Program-made: the position numbers and the translations under genes
The notes under the pieces: model-generated
The model's input: only the letters and a program-made list of their open reading frames with translations
Database searches by the model: none
Told to the model about the DNA's origin: nothing
In this document: positions 16,199 through 24,637 of the stretch, piece after piece
Numbering within the stretch: the stretch's first letter is position 1
Layout: the number at the start of each line of letters is the position of its first letter
NCBI GenBank assembly: GCA_019120315.1
Contig: DWVJ01000004.1
Span: forward strand, 26,481-90,480
DNA: 64,000 nucleotides
Source: Candidatus Ruminococcus avistercoris
Lineage (GTDB): Bacteria > Bacillota > Clostridia > Lachnospirales > Lachnospiraceae
Reading direction: 5' to 3'

Positions 16199-16651
16199 AT
16201 GCTGGAAATAAAAGAAATGCTGCCTCAGGATGAGGCAGCGGTACTTCCCATGGTCAATGGGTTTTACCACAGCGACGCTGTGGATCATCAGGTGGATGAA
16301 AAGATTCTCAGGAAAACTTTTCTGGATGCAGTTTCCGGCGACTGCCCGGCCTTAAGAGGCGTTACCCTCTGGGAAGGAGAAAAAATGGTGGGATTCGCCT
16401 ATCTGACAACCTTCTACGCCTGTGAAGTCGGAGGCGTCACCGTAATGCTGGAAGAGATCTATCTGGACGACTCCTGCCGGGGAAAGGGATACGGAACAGA
16501 ATTTTTCCAGTGGATGTTCCGGGAGTATCCAGGGGCCGCCCGCTTCCGCCTGGAAGTGACGGGCGATAATGACCGCGCCGCCCGGCTCTATGAAAAGCTG
16601 GGCTTCACCTTTATGTCTTACCGGCAGATGATCAAAGACAGAATCCTTTAA
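16199..16651 (+). CDS. GNAT family N-acetyltransferase
   Basis: A 150-residue acetyl-CoA-dependent acetyltransferase. It has the conserved motif A region LEEIYLDDSCRGKGYGTEFF and the C-terminal VTGDNDRAARLYEKLGF. The acceptor is unknown. The ATG at 16199 has GAGGA about 8 bp upstream, whereas an ATG at 16184 overlaps the previous stop and lacks a ribosome site. It is convergent with the next, minus-strand gene: the two stop codons overlap by 4 bp. Confidence 0.88.
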   Translation: MLEIKEMLPQDEAAVLPMVNGFYHSDAVDHQVDEKILRKTFLDAVSGDCPALRGVTLWEGEKMVGFAYLTTFYACEVGGVTVMLEEIYLDDSCRGKGYGTEFFQWMFREYPGAARFRLEVTGDNDRAARLYEKLGFTFMSYRQMIKDRIL

Positions 16652-17559
16652 CCGGCAGTATGGATCCAGGCGGTAGCCCCCATCTGCGCAATACATCTGG
16701 CAGCCGTTTCGTTGGCAATGCGACCGCATTCCCGAAGGGGCTGCTTTTTGATGAGGCCGGAGAGAAAACCGGCGGCGAAATTGTCACCGGCTCCGGTGGT
16801 GTCCAGGCAGTGGACGCCGGGGACAGCCGGCACGATCAGCCGCTCATTTTTGCTTTTGATCAGGCACCCTTTCTTTCCCAGTTTGATGACGGCATGACCC
16901 ACGCCGCAGTCCAGAAACGCATCCGCCACATCGTCGGGATCTTCCCTGCGGGTCACCATCCGGGCTTCTTCCAGATTGGGGAAGACGAAGTCAAGACAGG
17001 AGAGCGCTTCCCGGATGTCCTCCACGGTTTCCTGATTTTTGCATTTGGTCATATCGGCACACAGGATCATGTTCTGCTTTTTCGCTTCCCGGAAAATCCG
17101 GGCATAATCGTCCGGGGAGAAAAAGGGAAAGACAAAAATACTGGCAAAACACAGCAGGTCGGATTGGCTAAAGACGCTGATATCAATATCTTCCGGACGC
17201 AGCTGCCGCAGTCCGCCCCGGTTGCTGGTGATGAAGCTGCGCTCGCCGTCCGGTTCGATCAGGACGATATTGATTCCCGTATCCATGGACGGATCCGTGA
17301 CGAAGGAATCCCGGTTGATTCCATTTCGGTCACAATGCTCCTGGATGAAACGGCCGCCCAGGTCGCTGCCGATTTTACTGATCAGTTTGATGTTATGTCC
17401 CAGGTAAGAGAGTACAGTGGCCTCGTTGATGGCGTCTCCTCCCACCTGGAAAGCCAGCCGTTCCACCGGATGGGAACCGCTTTGAAATACGGATGCATCC
17501 ACCGGTCCCGCGGGAAGATCAATGATGGAAGCTCCGATAATAATTGCGTCAAATGCCAT
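16648..17559 (-). CDS. PfkB-family carbohydrate kinase
   Basis: A 303-residue ribokinase-fold sugar kinase. It has the N-terminal substrate motif VGGDAINEATVLSYLG, the DTGINIV segment, and the C-terminal signature DTTGAGDNFAAGFLSG that holds the catalytic Asp and anion hole. The sugar is not predictable. The start at 17559 has AGGAGG 8 bp upstream. It is a single gene: convergent with the GNAT gene by a 4-bp stop overlap and divergent from the HIT gene. A TATAAT-like box (17615-17620) may be its -10, but no good -35 was seen. Confidence 0.9.
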   Translation of the reverse strand: MAFDAIIIGASIIDLPAGPVDASVFQSGSHPVERLAFQVGGDAINEATVLSYLGHNIKLISKIGSDLGGRFIQEHCDRNGINRDSFVTDPSMDTGINIVLIEPDGERSFITSNRGGLRQLRPEDIDISVFSQSDLLCFASIFVFPFFSPDDYARIFREAKKQNMILCADMTKCKNQETVEDIREALSCLDFVFPNLEEARMVTRREDPDDVADAFLDCGVGHAVIKLGKKGCLIKSKNERLIVPAVPGVHCLDTTGAGDNFAAGFLSGLIKKQPLRECGRIANETAARCIAQMGATAWIHTAG

Positions 17560-17662
17560 AGGGCAGTCCTCCTTATGTGATATACTGTAATGAATATTTT
17601 TATCATGCAGCATTATTATAGCAGTTTTTTGTGCGGTATGCCTCATTTTTCCATAAAAATGA

Positions 17663-17691
17663 TTGAGAACGGCTGAAAAAAGAGGTATACT
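17663..17691 (+). promoter_or_regulatory. Sigma-A promoter of the HIT protein gene
   Basis: TTGAGA at 17663-17668, 17-bp spacer, TATACT at 17686-17691, 36 bp before the HIT start codon. Confidence 0.75.
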
Positions 17692-17727
17692 TATAGAAAA
17701 TATGAAGGATAAAAGGAGAGATGAATC

Positions 17728-18147
17728 ATGAAAGATCCAAATTGCGCATATTGCATGGAAGGCGATCTGGTCGCCAAATTCGGTATCAAAATCTGTGAAC
17801 TGGACAATGCTCTGGTTTATCTGTTTAAAGAGCAGAGCCACAAAGGAAGATGTATCGTAGCTACGAAATCCCATGTGCCGGATATTACCAAGCTGTCCGA
17901 TGAAGAGAGAAACGGTTATTTTGCAGATATGGCAAAAGTGGCCAGCGCGATCCAGAAAGCGTTCAACCCGGACAAGATTAACATGGGCGCCTACGGCGAT
18001 ACGGCCGGACATACCCATTTCCATCTGGTTCCCAAATATAAAGATGAATTCGAATGGACCCAGGTATTTGCCATGAATCCGGAGCGCGTATTCTTAAGCG
18101 ATGGGGAATACGAAGAAGTGATCGCAAAAATCAAAGAAAATCTGTAA
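17728..18147 (+). CDS. HIT family hydrolase
   Basis: A 139-residue histidine-triad protein, a cytoplasmic nucleotide hydrolase or transferase. The triad is HTHFH at residues 95-99, with the middle His as nucleophile region. An N-terminal Cys pair (CAYC, residues 6 and 9) suggests a bound zinc, as in many bacterial HIT proteins. The middle contains KGRCIVATKSHVPDIT. GGAGAG lies 8 bp before the ATG. It is monocistronic, with its own promoter and a following hairpin. Confidence 0.92.
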   Translation: MKDPNCAYCMEGDLVAKFGIKICELDNALVYLFKEQSHKGRCIVATKSHVPDITKLSDEERNGYFADMAKVASAIQKAFNPDKINMGAYGDTAGHTHFHLVPKYKDEFEWTQVFAMNPERVFLSDGEYEEVIAKIKENL

Positions 18148-18161
18148 AGAAAAGGTCAACG

Positions 18162-18206
18162 AAAAAAGAGACGGTGAGTTTTCGTAAAAAGCTTGCCGTC
18201 TTTTTA
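18162..18206 (+). terminator. Terminator after the HIT gene
   Basis: An AGACGG/CCGTCT stem (18169-18174 with 18196-18201) flanked by an A tract and a T5 tract, between the HIT and LemA genes. The loop is long, so the hairpin is moderate. Confidence 0.6.
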
Positions 18207-18225
18207 AAAAGAGGAGTTTACGGAA

Positions 18226-18783
18226 ATGATAATAGCGTTAATTATAATCATAGTGATCGTCGCGCTGCTGGCCATATGGGTGGCGGCTTCCTATAACGGG
18301 TTTGTAAAGCTGCGCAACAAGACGGAAGAAGCCTTCTCCGCCATGGACGTTTCCCTGAAAAAGCGATACGATCTCATCCCTAATTTTGTGGAGACGGTAA
18401 AAGGGTATGCCGCCCATGAATCAGCCACGCTGGAAAAAGTGATCGTGGCCAGAAATATGGCGGTGACTTCAAGGACGCCGGAGGAAACCATAAAAAATGA
18501 CAACATTCTTTCCGATACCTTAAAATCCCTGTTTGCCCTTTCGGAAAATTATCCGGATCTGAAGGCCAATCAGAATTTCCTGGATCTTCAGAACCAGCTG
18601 TCCCGGATCGAGGAGGAGATCGCCGGTTCCCGGCGCTTCTACAACGGTGTGGTCAACAAATACAATACAAAGACGGAGATGTTTCCGGGCAATCTGGTGG
18701 CCGGCGTCTTCGGTTTTCACAGGAAGCCCCTTTACGAGGTGAACGAAGCTGCGGAACGGGAACAGGTGACGGTTAAGTTTTAG
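18226..18783 (+). CDS. LemA family protein
   Basis: A 185-residue protein with one N-terminal membrane helix (residues 2-22) and a helical, outward-facing LemA domain. Conserved features are the YNGFVKLRNKTEEAFSAMDV and KKRYDLIPNFVETVKGYAAH blocks and the C-terminal SRRFYNGVVNKYNTK. Its biochemical role is not established. It is followed 11 bp later by a DUF2207 gene. LemA and DUF2207 proteins are a recurring pair in Firmicutes, so they probably work together at the membrane. Confidence 0.92.
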   Translation: MIIALIIIIVIVALLAIWVAASYNGFVKLRNKTEEAFSAMDVSLKKRYDLIPNFVETVKGYAAHESATLEKVIVARNMAVTSRTPEETIKNDNILSDTLKSLFALSENYPDLKANQNFLDLQNQLSRIEEEIAGSRRFYNGVVNKYNTKTEMFPGNLVAGVFGFHRKPLYEVNEAAEREQVTVKF

Positions 18784-18794
18784 GGGATGAGCTT

Positions 18795-20765
18795 ATGAAA
18801 AAATTCAGGAATACGCTGTTTCTTGCGGCCTGGCTGATCATTGTTTTGCTGGCGTCCAATACCGGGGTGCTGGTTTCCATCTTTTCCCCGGAGGAAAAGG
18901 AGCAGGAGAGGGTAGAGGAAGATCCCTTCATGACCACCGGTTCCTACCAGGTTTCGCTGAAGGTGGAGAAAGATAATTCCTACATGGCGCGGGAGACGAT
19001 AGCAGTTCGTTTTGACGAATACAGACACGGAATCTACCGTTATATTCCCGACAGAGGGCGGATCGTCCTGGCAAAGGAAGACGGAGAGCCCCGGTACATC
19101 CCCTATTACGCCGATGTGGATCTGATCATGACCAATGAAAAGGCGCAGACCGAGGAAGAAAACGGCAATCAGGTATTCCGGTTCGGCGACGAGGATCAGA
19201 CGGTGACGGGTGGAGTTTATGATTTCGCTTTCCACTACCGGCCGGTTACCCAGGAAGGATACGAAGATTTCTACTATAATATCTTCCCTACCGGCTGGCA
19301 GAATGAGATACCGGCCGGCAGTTCCTTTGTCATCCGGTTTCCGGAGGAGTTTCCCCATGAACTGCTGGAATTTTACTGCGGAAGCTACGGAGAACAAAAA
19401 GCAGGTGAAGACGTGCTGACGCTTTCCTGGGACAAAAATACGGTGACGGGCGTGCTGACGGAATCGCTTCCGGTGGGAAGCGGTCTGACCGGCTATGCGG
19501 ATATGCCGGAAGGATATTTTACGGACGTGACTTCGGCAAAGCATCTGTCGCTGTGGCTTGCTGCCGTTCCGGCAGTGATTCTGGCGGTGATCCTGCTGCT
19601 GTTTTTCCTGCTGGGAAGAGACGAACCGGTCTATCCTTCCATCCAGTATTACCCGCCGGATGATCTGGACAGCGCCGCGGTGGGGTACATCGTGGACGGC
19701 AGCGTGTCGGATCAGGATGTGATCTCTTTGATCGTATACTGGGCGGATAAAGGATATATGAAGATTCTGGAGGACAAAGGGGAGAAAATCACCTTTGTCA
19801 AAATGAAAGATCTGCCGGAGAATGCGCCGGACTATGAAAGAAAAATCTTCGACGGCATCTTCGGGAAAAAAGCCGCCGTCGGAAAACAAAGGGAACTGTC
19901 TTCGTTGAAATACCGGTTTGCACAGACATTGAGTACAGCCAAGGAACAGGTGAAAAAGTATGTCAAAAAGAACGGGGGCGTTTACACGGCTGCATCCGTC
20001 AATGCCAGATGGATCAGCGTGATCCTGTCGCTGATTCCTTCCGGATTATTTCTGGCTGCATCGTCGGCCTGTTCCGTCAGTTTTGAAGCCGGATACCTGA
20101 TCCTGTGGATTGTCTACGGAGTATCCGTACTGCTGCTGTGTTTGACGGTGGATCAGTGGTATTCCAGAAAACAGAAATCAAGAAAAACGCTGGTGGCAGT
20201 CAGCGTCCTGTGTCTGGTGACCGGACTGGCGGGAATGATCTTTGCCTATCTGCATAACCTGAGCGAGGGGCGTACCTTCCGGCTGCTTTTGCCTCTGGCG
20301 GTGATGACGGCTGTATCTGCCGCCGCATCTTTGCTGGCGGCCTTTATGAAAAAGAGAACGTCTGTCTGTGTGCGCCGGATGGGTTATCTGATGGGACTGC
20401 GGGAATTCATCGAGACGGCGGAACTGGAGCGCATTCAGATGATGGCGGCGGAAAATCCCCAGTGGTTTTATCATATTCTTCCCTATGCCTATGTGTTCGG
20501 ATTGTCTGACGTGTGGATCGGGAAGTTCGAGGAGATGGCTGTGCCGGCGCCCGACTGGTACGTAAACAGCACGGGAAGGCTGGATATGTTTGATCTTTAT
20601 GTTTTTCACCGCTGTATGACCCACAATCTGCACACCATCCAGGACACTCTGTCGGCGCCAAAGCCTCAGAGCAGTTCTTCCGGAAGCGGAGGGGGATTTT
20701 CCGGCGGCGGAGGCGGCGGATTCTCAGGGGGCGGTTTTTCCGGCGGAGGCGGCGGAAGCTGGTAA
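18795..20765 (+). CDS. DUF2207 family membrane protein with Gly-rich C-terminus
   Basis: A 656-residue protein. It has an N-terminal signal-like helix (residues 8-28) and a beta-rich extracellular DUF2207 domain (about 40-240) with HGIYRYIPDRGR and YYNIFPTGWQ. A membrane helix near residue 255 is followed by a cytoplasmic part and further helices around 400-520. The tail is a Gly/Ser-rich run ending in GGGSW. This layout is typical of DUF2207 proteins (YciQ-like). The function is unknown; the gene follows lemA in a probable two-gene operon. The Gly-rich tail is low-complexity coding sequence, not a misread. Confidence 0.9.
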   Translation: MKKFRNTLFLAAWLIIVLLASNTGVLVSIFSPEEKEQERVEEDPFMTTGSYQVSLKVEKDNSYMARETIAVRFDEYRHGIYRYIPDRGRIVLAKEDGEPRYIPYYADVDLIMTNEKAQTEEENGNQVFRFGDEDQTVTGGVYDFAFHYRPVTQEGYEDFYYNIFPTGWQNEIPAGSSFVIRFPEEFPHELLEFYCGSYGEQKAGEDVLTLSWDKNTVTGVLTESLPVGSGLTGYADMPEGYFTDVTSAKHLSLWLAAVPAVILAVILLLFFLLGRDEPVYPSIQYYPPDDLDSAAVGYIVDGSVSDQDVISLIVYWADKGYMKILEDKGEKITFVKMKDLPENAPDYERKIFDGIFGKKAAVGKQRELSSLKYRFAQTLSTAKEQVKKYVKKNGGVYTAASVNARWISVILSLIPSGLFLAASSACSVSFEAGYLILWIVYGVSVLLLCLTVDQWYSRKQKSRKTLVAVSVLCLVTGLAGMIFAYLHNLSEGRTFRLLLPLAVMTAVSAAASLLAAFMKKRTSVCVRRMGYLMGLREFIETAELERIQMMAAENPQWFYHILPYAYVFGLSDVWIGKFEEMAVPAPDWYVNSTGRLDMFDLYVFHRCMTHNLHTIQDTLSAPKPQSSSSGSGGGFSGGGGGGFSGGGFSGGGGGSW

Positions 20766-20814
20766 AGGATTACCGGTGGACGATCTTTTGTACGTCTGAT
20801 ATAATAGGAGAGTC

Positions 20815-21567
20815 ATGAATTACAGAATTACGATACAGTATGATGGAAGCCGTTATAATGGCTGGCAAAAACAGGGGAATACATCCAATACGATCCAGGG
20901 GCGGCTGGAAGAGGTCCTGGAGCGGATGGCGGGACAGGCAGTGGAGGTACACGGAGCCGGGCGCACCGATGCCGGCGTCCATGCGCTGGGGCAGACGGCA
21001 AATTTTCATCTGCAGGGAGAATGGGATCCCGGGGAAATACGGCGGTATCTGAACCGGTATCTTCCAGATGATATCGAGGTAACCGCTATCGATCGTGTTC
21101 CGCCGCGGTTTCACAGCCGTTTAAGCGCACGGGAAAAAGTATATCGCTATCGTATCGGAACCGGAGGGCGAAAAGCCGTCTTTGAGCGGAAGTACCGGTA
21201 CCTTTATCCGGGAGAACTGGATGTGGAGGCGATGAAACAAGGCGCCGCCTTTTGTATCGGAACCCATGATTTTAAAAGTTTTTGTGCCAACCGGCACATG
21301 AAGAAATCCACGGTGCGAACCATCACGGAAATCGCCTTCGGGCAAAAAGAAGGAGATTTGGTGATCACCTTTACCGGGGACGGTTTTCTGTACCATATGA
21401 TCCGCATCCTGACCGGCACGCTGCTGGAGATCGGATCGGGACAGCGCAGACCGGAGGAAATGAAAGAGATACTGGAGGGAAAAAACCGCGCTCTGGCCGG
21501 AAGAACGGCGCCTGCGCAGGGGCTGATGCTGGTGGCAGTGCGGTATGGAGATGAATATGAAGTATGA
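20815..21567 (+). CDS. truA: tRNA pseudouridine(38-40) synthase TruA
   Basis: TruA isomerises uridines 38-40 of the tRNA anticodon arm to pseudouridine. The 250-residue sequence shows the N-terminal YDGSRYNGWQKQ, the catalytic Asp in GAGRTDAGVHALGQ, HDFKSFCA, and FTGDGFLYHMIRILTG near the C-terminus. Ribosome site AGGAGAG precedes the ATG. The 3' end overlaps glf by 11 bp. Confidence 0.96.
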   Translation: MNYRITIQYDGSRYNGWQKQGNTSNTIQGRLEEVLERMAGQAVEVHGAGRTDAGVHALGQTANFHLQGEWDPGEIRRYLNRYLPDDIEVTAIDRVPPRFHSRLSAREKVYRYRIGTGGRKAVFERKYRYLYPGELDVEAMKQGAAFCIGTHDFKSFCANRHMKKSTVRTITEIAFGQKEGDLVITFTGDGFLYHMIRILTGTLLEIGSGQRRPEEMKEILEGKNRALAGRTAPAQGLMLVAVRYGDEYEV

Positions 21568-22651
21568 TTATCTGATTGTGGGTGCCGGCCTGTTCGGCAG
21601 CGTGTTTGCCAGAGAGGCCTCCCAAAGGGGATATCGGTGCCTGGTGATTGACAGAAGAAGCCATATCGGCGGAAATATTTACACAGAAGAAATTGACGGA
21701 ATCTGGGTGCACAAATACGGGGCCCATATTTTCCACACATCCAACCGGAAGGTCTGGGAATATATCCGGCAGTTCGGCGAGTTCAACCATTTTATCAATT
21801 CTCCTGTGGCGATATACCACGATGAACTGTATAACCTGCCCTTTAATATGAACACCTTCAGCCGCATGTGGAATATCCGCACGCCGGATGAGGCGAAGAG
21901 AAAAATCCGGGAGCAGATCGACAGCCTGAATATTCAGGAGCCGAAAAACCTGGAAGAACAGGCTCTGTCCCTGGTGGGACGGGATGTCTATGAAAAGCTG
22001 GTGAAAGAATATACGGAAAAGCAGTGGGGCAGAAAGTGCACAGAACTGCCGGCATTTATCATCCGCAGACTGCCGCTGCGCTTTACCTACGACAATAATT
22101 ATTTCAACGATCCCTATCAGGGGATTCCAAAAGAAGGATATACCAGGCTGGTGGAGCGGATGCTGGAAGGCATACCGGTGGAACTGAACACGGATTTTCG
22201 AACGTCGGATTATAAGAAACTGGCCGCAAAGACGGTCTATACCGGAATGATCGATGAGTATTTCGATTATTGCCTCGGGGTGCTGGAGTATCGTTCCCTG
22301 CGGTTTGAGGAGGAACGGCTTCCCTGTGAAAACTATCAGGGGAATGCGGTGGTCAACTATACGTCCCATGAGGTGGAGTATACCAGGATTATCGAGCATA
22401 AACATTTCGATTTCGGACAGCAGCCCACCACTGTGATCACCAGGGAATATCCCAAAACATGGCAGAAGGGGGATGAACCCTATTATCCCGTCAACGACGA
22501 CAGAAATATGAAACTGTTTGCAGAGTATCAGAAGCTGGCCCAAAAAGAACAGAATGTGCTCTTTGGCGGGCGGCTTGGCATGTACCGCTATTACGATATG
22601 GATAAAGTGATCGAAGCGGCTCTTTCCATGGCAGAACAGGAATTCAGATAA
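21557..22651 (+). CDS. glf: UDP-galactopyranose mutase
   Basis: Glf interconverts UDP-galactopyranose and UDP-galactofuranose using reduced FAD, supplying galactofuranose for surface polysaccharides. The 364-residue sequence begins with the FAD motif YDYLIVGAGLFGSVFA. It also has IGGNIYTEEIDGIWVHKYGA, FHTSNRKVWEYI and a C-terminal FGGRLGMYRYYDMD. The start at 21557 is chosen because GGAG lies 6 bp upstream and FAD-fold proteins begin close to this motif; ATGs at 21545 and 21551 are in frame. No polysaccharide cluster surrounds it, so galactofuranose transferases must be encoded elsewhere. Confidence 0.95.
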   Translation: MKYDYLIVGAGLFGSVFAREASQRGYRCLVIDRRSHIGGNIYTEEIDGIWVHKYGAHIFHTSNRKVWEYIRQFGEFNHFINSPVAIYHDELYNLPFNMNTFSRMWNIRTPDEAKRKIREQIDSLNIQEPKNLEEQALSLVGRDVYEKLVKEYTEKQWGRKCTELPAFIIRRLPLRFTYDNNYFNDPYQGIPKEGYTRLVERMLEGIPVELNTDFRTSDYKKLAAKTVYTGMIDEYFDYCLGVLEYRSLRFEEERLPCENYQGNAVVNYTSHEVEYTRIIEHKHFDFGQQPTTVITREYPKTWQKGDEPYYPVNDDRNMKLFAEYQKLAQKEQNVLFGGRLGMYRYYDMDKVIEAALSMAEQEFR

Positions 22652-22668
22652 GTTAGGAGATATGACAT

Positions 22669-23349
22669 ATGGACTTTACAAAACTTAAGGAGCAGCAAAA
22701 AGCACGGGAAGAAGAGATCCGTAAAGAGAACGAAAAAGAAAGTATCGCGCTGAAATGGCCGGATGATTATTATAAGGAGACGGATGCAAAGAAGCGCAGG
22801 ACGCTTCTTTCCCAGGCTATGGAACAGGGCCTGGAGCCGCAGGAAAATAAAATCCGTATGGATTTGTGGGAGAGACGTTACGGAAGAAAAGAAGGCGTGG
22901 ATGAATTCCTGGCCTCCTGGATTAATCTGATTTACTTTGCCAATGTGGTGAAAAAGGATCGTATTTCCATATGGCACAGGAAAGAGAAGGATCAGATCAT
23001 GCGCAGTCTCTGTGTGGATATGCTGGAGGAAGGCGATGAGAAGGTCAGAGAACTTCTGTACCTGGAGATCTGTCATATGCTGGATTTCTATATGGATATC
23101 TGTAAGACAGATAAAAAATACAGCGGCCTGATCCTGGGACTTGGCTCCATGAGTAAGGATCGGGTGAGGGAAAAAATCGCGCTGGAATTTTATCATGTCT
23201 GTTATCATGTGCCGTCGGCGTTTACGCAGCTGGAGTCTTTCCAGATCCTGCGCAGATCGGCGCTGGACGCTTATTCTGCGAAGTTTCCGGGGCATGCCCA
23301 TATTCTGCGGCATCTGATTGACCATAACGGCGAACTGCCGGCACAATGA
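22669..23349 (+). CDS. Conserved hypothetical protein, helical, charged N-terminus
   Basis: A 226-residue soluble protein that I do not recognise with confidence. Residues 4-35 are highly charged and helical (KLKEQQKAREEEIRKENEK). The rest is predicted helical with conserved-looking blocks such as YYKETDAKKRRTLLSQA, LWERRYG and MLDFYMDICKTDKKYSG. There is no signal peptide or membrane segment. It lies 17 bp after glf with a TTAGGAGAT ribosome site and ends 12 bp before a bidirectional terminator, so it is the last gene of the truA-glf transcript. Confidence 0.75.
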   Translation: MDFTKLKEQQKAREEEIRKENEKESIALKWPDDYYKETDAKKRRTLLSQAMEQGLEPQENKIRMDLWERRYGRKEGVDEFLASWINLIYFANVVKKDRISIWHRKEKDQIMRSLCVDMLEEGDEKVRELLYLEICHMLDFYMDICKTDKKYSGLILGLGSMSKDRVREKIALEFYHVCYHVPSAFTQLESFQILRRSALDAYSAKFPGHAHILRHLIDHNGELPAQ

Positions 23350-23361
23350 TGACAAAAAGCA

Positions 23362-23396
23362 GGACCGTGTATCTGTAGTGATACACGGTCCGTTTT
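23362..23396. terminator. Bidirectional terminator between the hypothetical gene and the anti-sigma gene
   Basis: A 12-bp perfect stem (23362-23373 with 23380-23391) around a 6-base loop. T4 follows on the plus strand and an A5 tract precedes it, so it can stop both convergent transcripts. Confidence 0.85.
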
Positions 23397-23399
23397 GTG

Positions 23400-24134
23400 T
23401 CATTCATGATGCCCGTGGCGGTACCCCTTTCCGGATCCGCTTTCGTGCTCCGGGTGATGGCGGCGGTACCCCTGCTGTTTTGTGCTTTGACCGGTAAGGG
23501 AAGCGATCCGGTCATAGATTTCCTTCATGGACATTTCATTTACCTCTTCCGGTGTAATGTCCGGATCCAGCGTCTGCAGTTCCTGGTAAGCCTTATATCT
23601 GCCGCAGGAGAGCCCCATGTTGTGCGCTTCGTGGGTCTCGTCGTCGGTGGCGGTATAGCAGTGGGTGTTTTCCTCGTGGCTTTTTGTGCAGGTTTGTACA
23701 TTCTCCAGGATCCGGGAGCACTGTCCGTCATTGGATCCGCCCACGGCGATGGCCATCATCTCATCCTGGGACAGAAGATCTGTGATACGTTCATTTTCCA
23801 TAAGTTCAGTTATGGCGTCCTGATAGTTCATAAAGCGGATATCCAAGGTATCGGCCAGCATCTTTCCGTCACTGTTATAGCCTTCCACGGAAATCACCCG
23901 GTCAAATCGGTTGATGCTAAGCTCCAGAGAAGGATTGATATCGATGCTGATGGTGGCAGTGGGGATGAAATAAAGATAATATCCGCCGCACAGCAGTAAA
24001 AAAACGGCGACAATGGCAGCGGGAATCACAAGCCTTGGCTGCCGGCTTTTTTGTGCCAGATAAGCTTTGGTCTGGTTTTTTAACCCTTCACTGGCGGTAA
24101 CCTGGTCGAAGGCTTCTTTTATCCTGTCATACAT
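23400..24134 (-). CDS. RsgI-like anti-sigma factor, membrane protein
   Basis: A 244-residue protein. A cytoplasmic N-terminus (1-35) would bind the sigma factor; one membrane helix follows near residues 36-56. The extracellular part opens with an RsgI-like domain, ATISIDINPSLELSINRFDR, as in SigI/RsgI anti-sigma proteins. The distal part contains clustered Cys and His (QTCTKSHEENTHCYTA) and ends in a His-rich tail (YRRHHPEHESGSGKGYRHGHHE region), which may bind metal. The start at 24134 has GGAGG 8 bp upstream. It overlaps the sigma gene by 8 bp, so the two are co-expressed. Confidence 0.82.
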   Translation of the reverse strand: MYDRIKEAFDQVTASEGLKNQTKAYLAQKSRQPRLVIPAAIVAVFLLLCGGYYLYFIPTATISIDINPSLELSINRFDRVISVEGYNSDGKMLADTLDIRFMNYQDAITELMENERITDLLSQDEMMAIAVGGSNDGQCSRILENVQTCTKSHEENTHCYTATDDETHEAHNMGLSCGRYKAYQELQTLDPDITPEEVNEMSMKEIYDRIASLTGQSTKQQGYRRHHPEHESGSGKGYRHGHHE

Positions 24135-24609
24135 GCGCATCACCTCCCAGCCGCTCCTTCAGCAGGTTCTTCGAACGAGCCAGAAGGGTATAGACGGTAT
24201 TGGTGTTTTTCCCGAGTATTTCACTGATTTGCGGGGCCGTATATCCCTCATAGTAGTGCAGGTAAATCACCTCTCTGTATTTTCGCGGGAGGGAAATCAC
24301 CGCTTCCAGTACCTCCCGGTGATCCTCCAGAAGCTGCCCGGGCTGCTCCATCAGCTGATCCAGCGAGACGGTCCGGCTGCGGAAAAAGCTTTTGATCAGA
24401 TCTTTGCAGGCATTGATGGTGACGCGGATGAACCAGGCTTTTTCATGCTCCGGACTCTCAAAGGAGCGGGAGGAGAGGGCGTATTTCAAAAAAACGTTCT
24501 GGAAGATATCTTCGGTATCCGCATAATTTTTCAATTGAATCATACACAGCCGCCGGACGGTATCCGCATACCGGTCGATGGCGGCATTGATTTCCTGTTC
24601 ACTTCGCAT
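24127..24609 (-). CDS. ECF-type RNA polymerase sigma factor (sigma-70 family)
   Basis: A 160-residue ECF sigma factor. Region 2 includes YADTEDIFQNVFLKY. Region 4 includes SLPRKYREVIYLHYYEGYTA and EISEILGKNTNTVYTLLARS, the helix-turn-helix that reads the -35 element. No N-terminal extension is seen. It is the first gene of a two-gene unit with the overlapping RsgI-like anti-sigma, the standard arrangement for signal-controlled ECF factors. Target genes cannot be told from the window, and no autoregulatory promoter was recognised upstream. Confidence 0.92.
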   Translation of the reverse strand: MRSEQEINAAIDRYADTVRRLCMIQLKNYADTEDIFQNVFLKYALSSRSFESPEHEKAWFIRVTINACKDLIKSFFRSRTVSLDQLMEQPGQLLEDHREVLEAVISLPRKYREVIYLHYYEGYTAPQISEILGKNTNTVYTLLARSKNLLKERLGGDAHV

Positions 24610-24637
24610 GGTATCTCATCCGCTTCGTATTTTGTAT

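Noticed and set aside
20777..20805. Promoter directly before truA (TGGACG, 17 bp, TATAAT with TG extension)
   Set aside because: Transcription would start about 3 bp before the ATG and exclude the ribosome site that lies in the -10 region.
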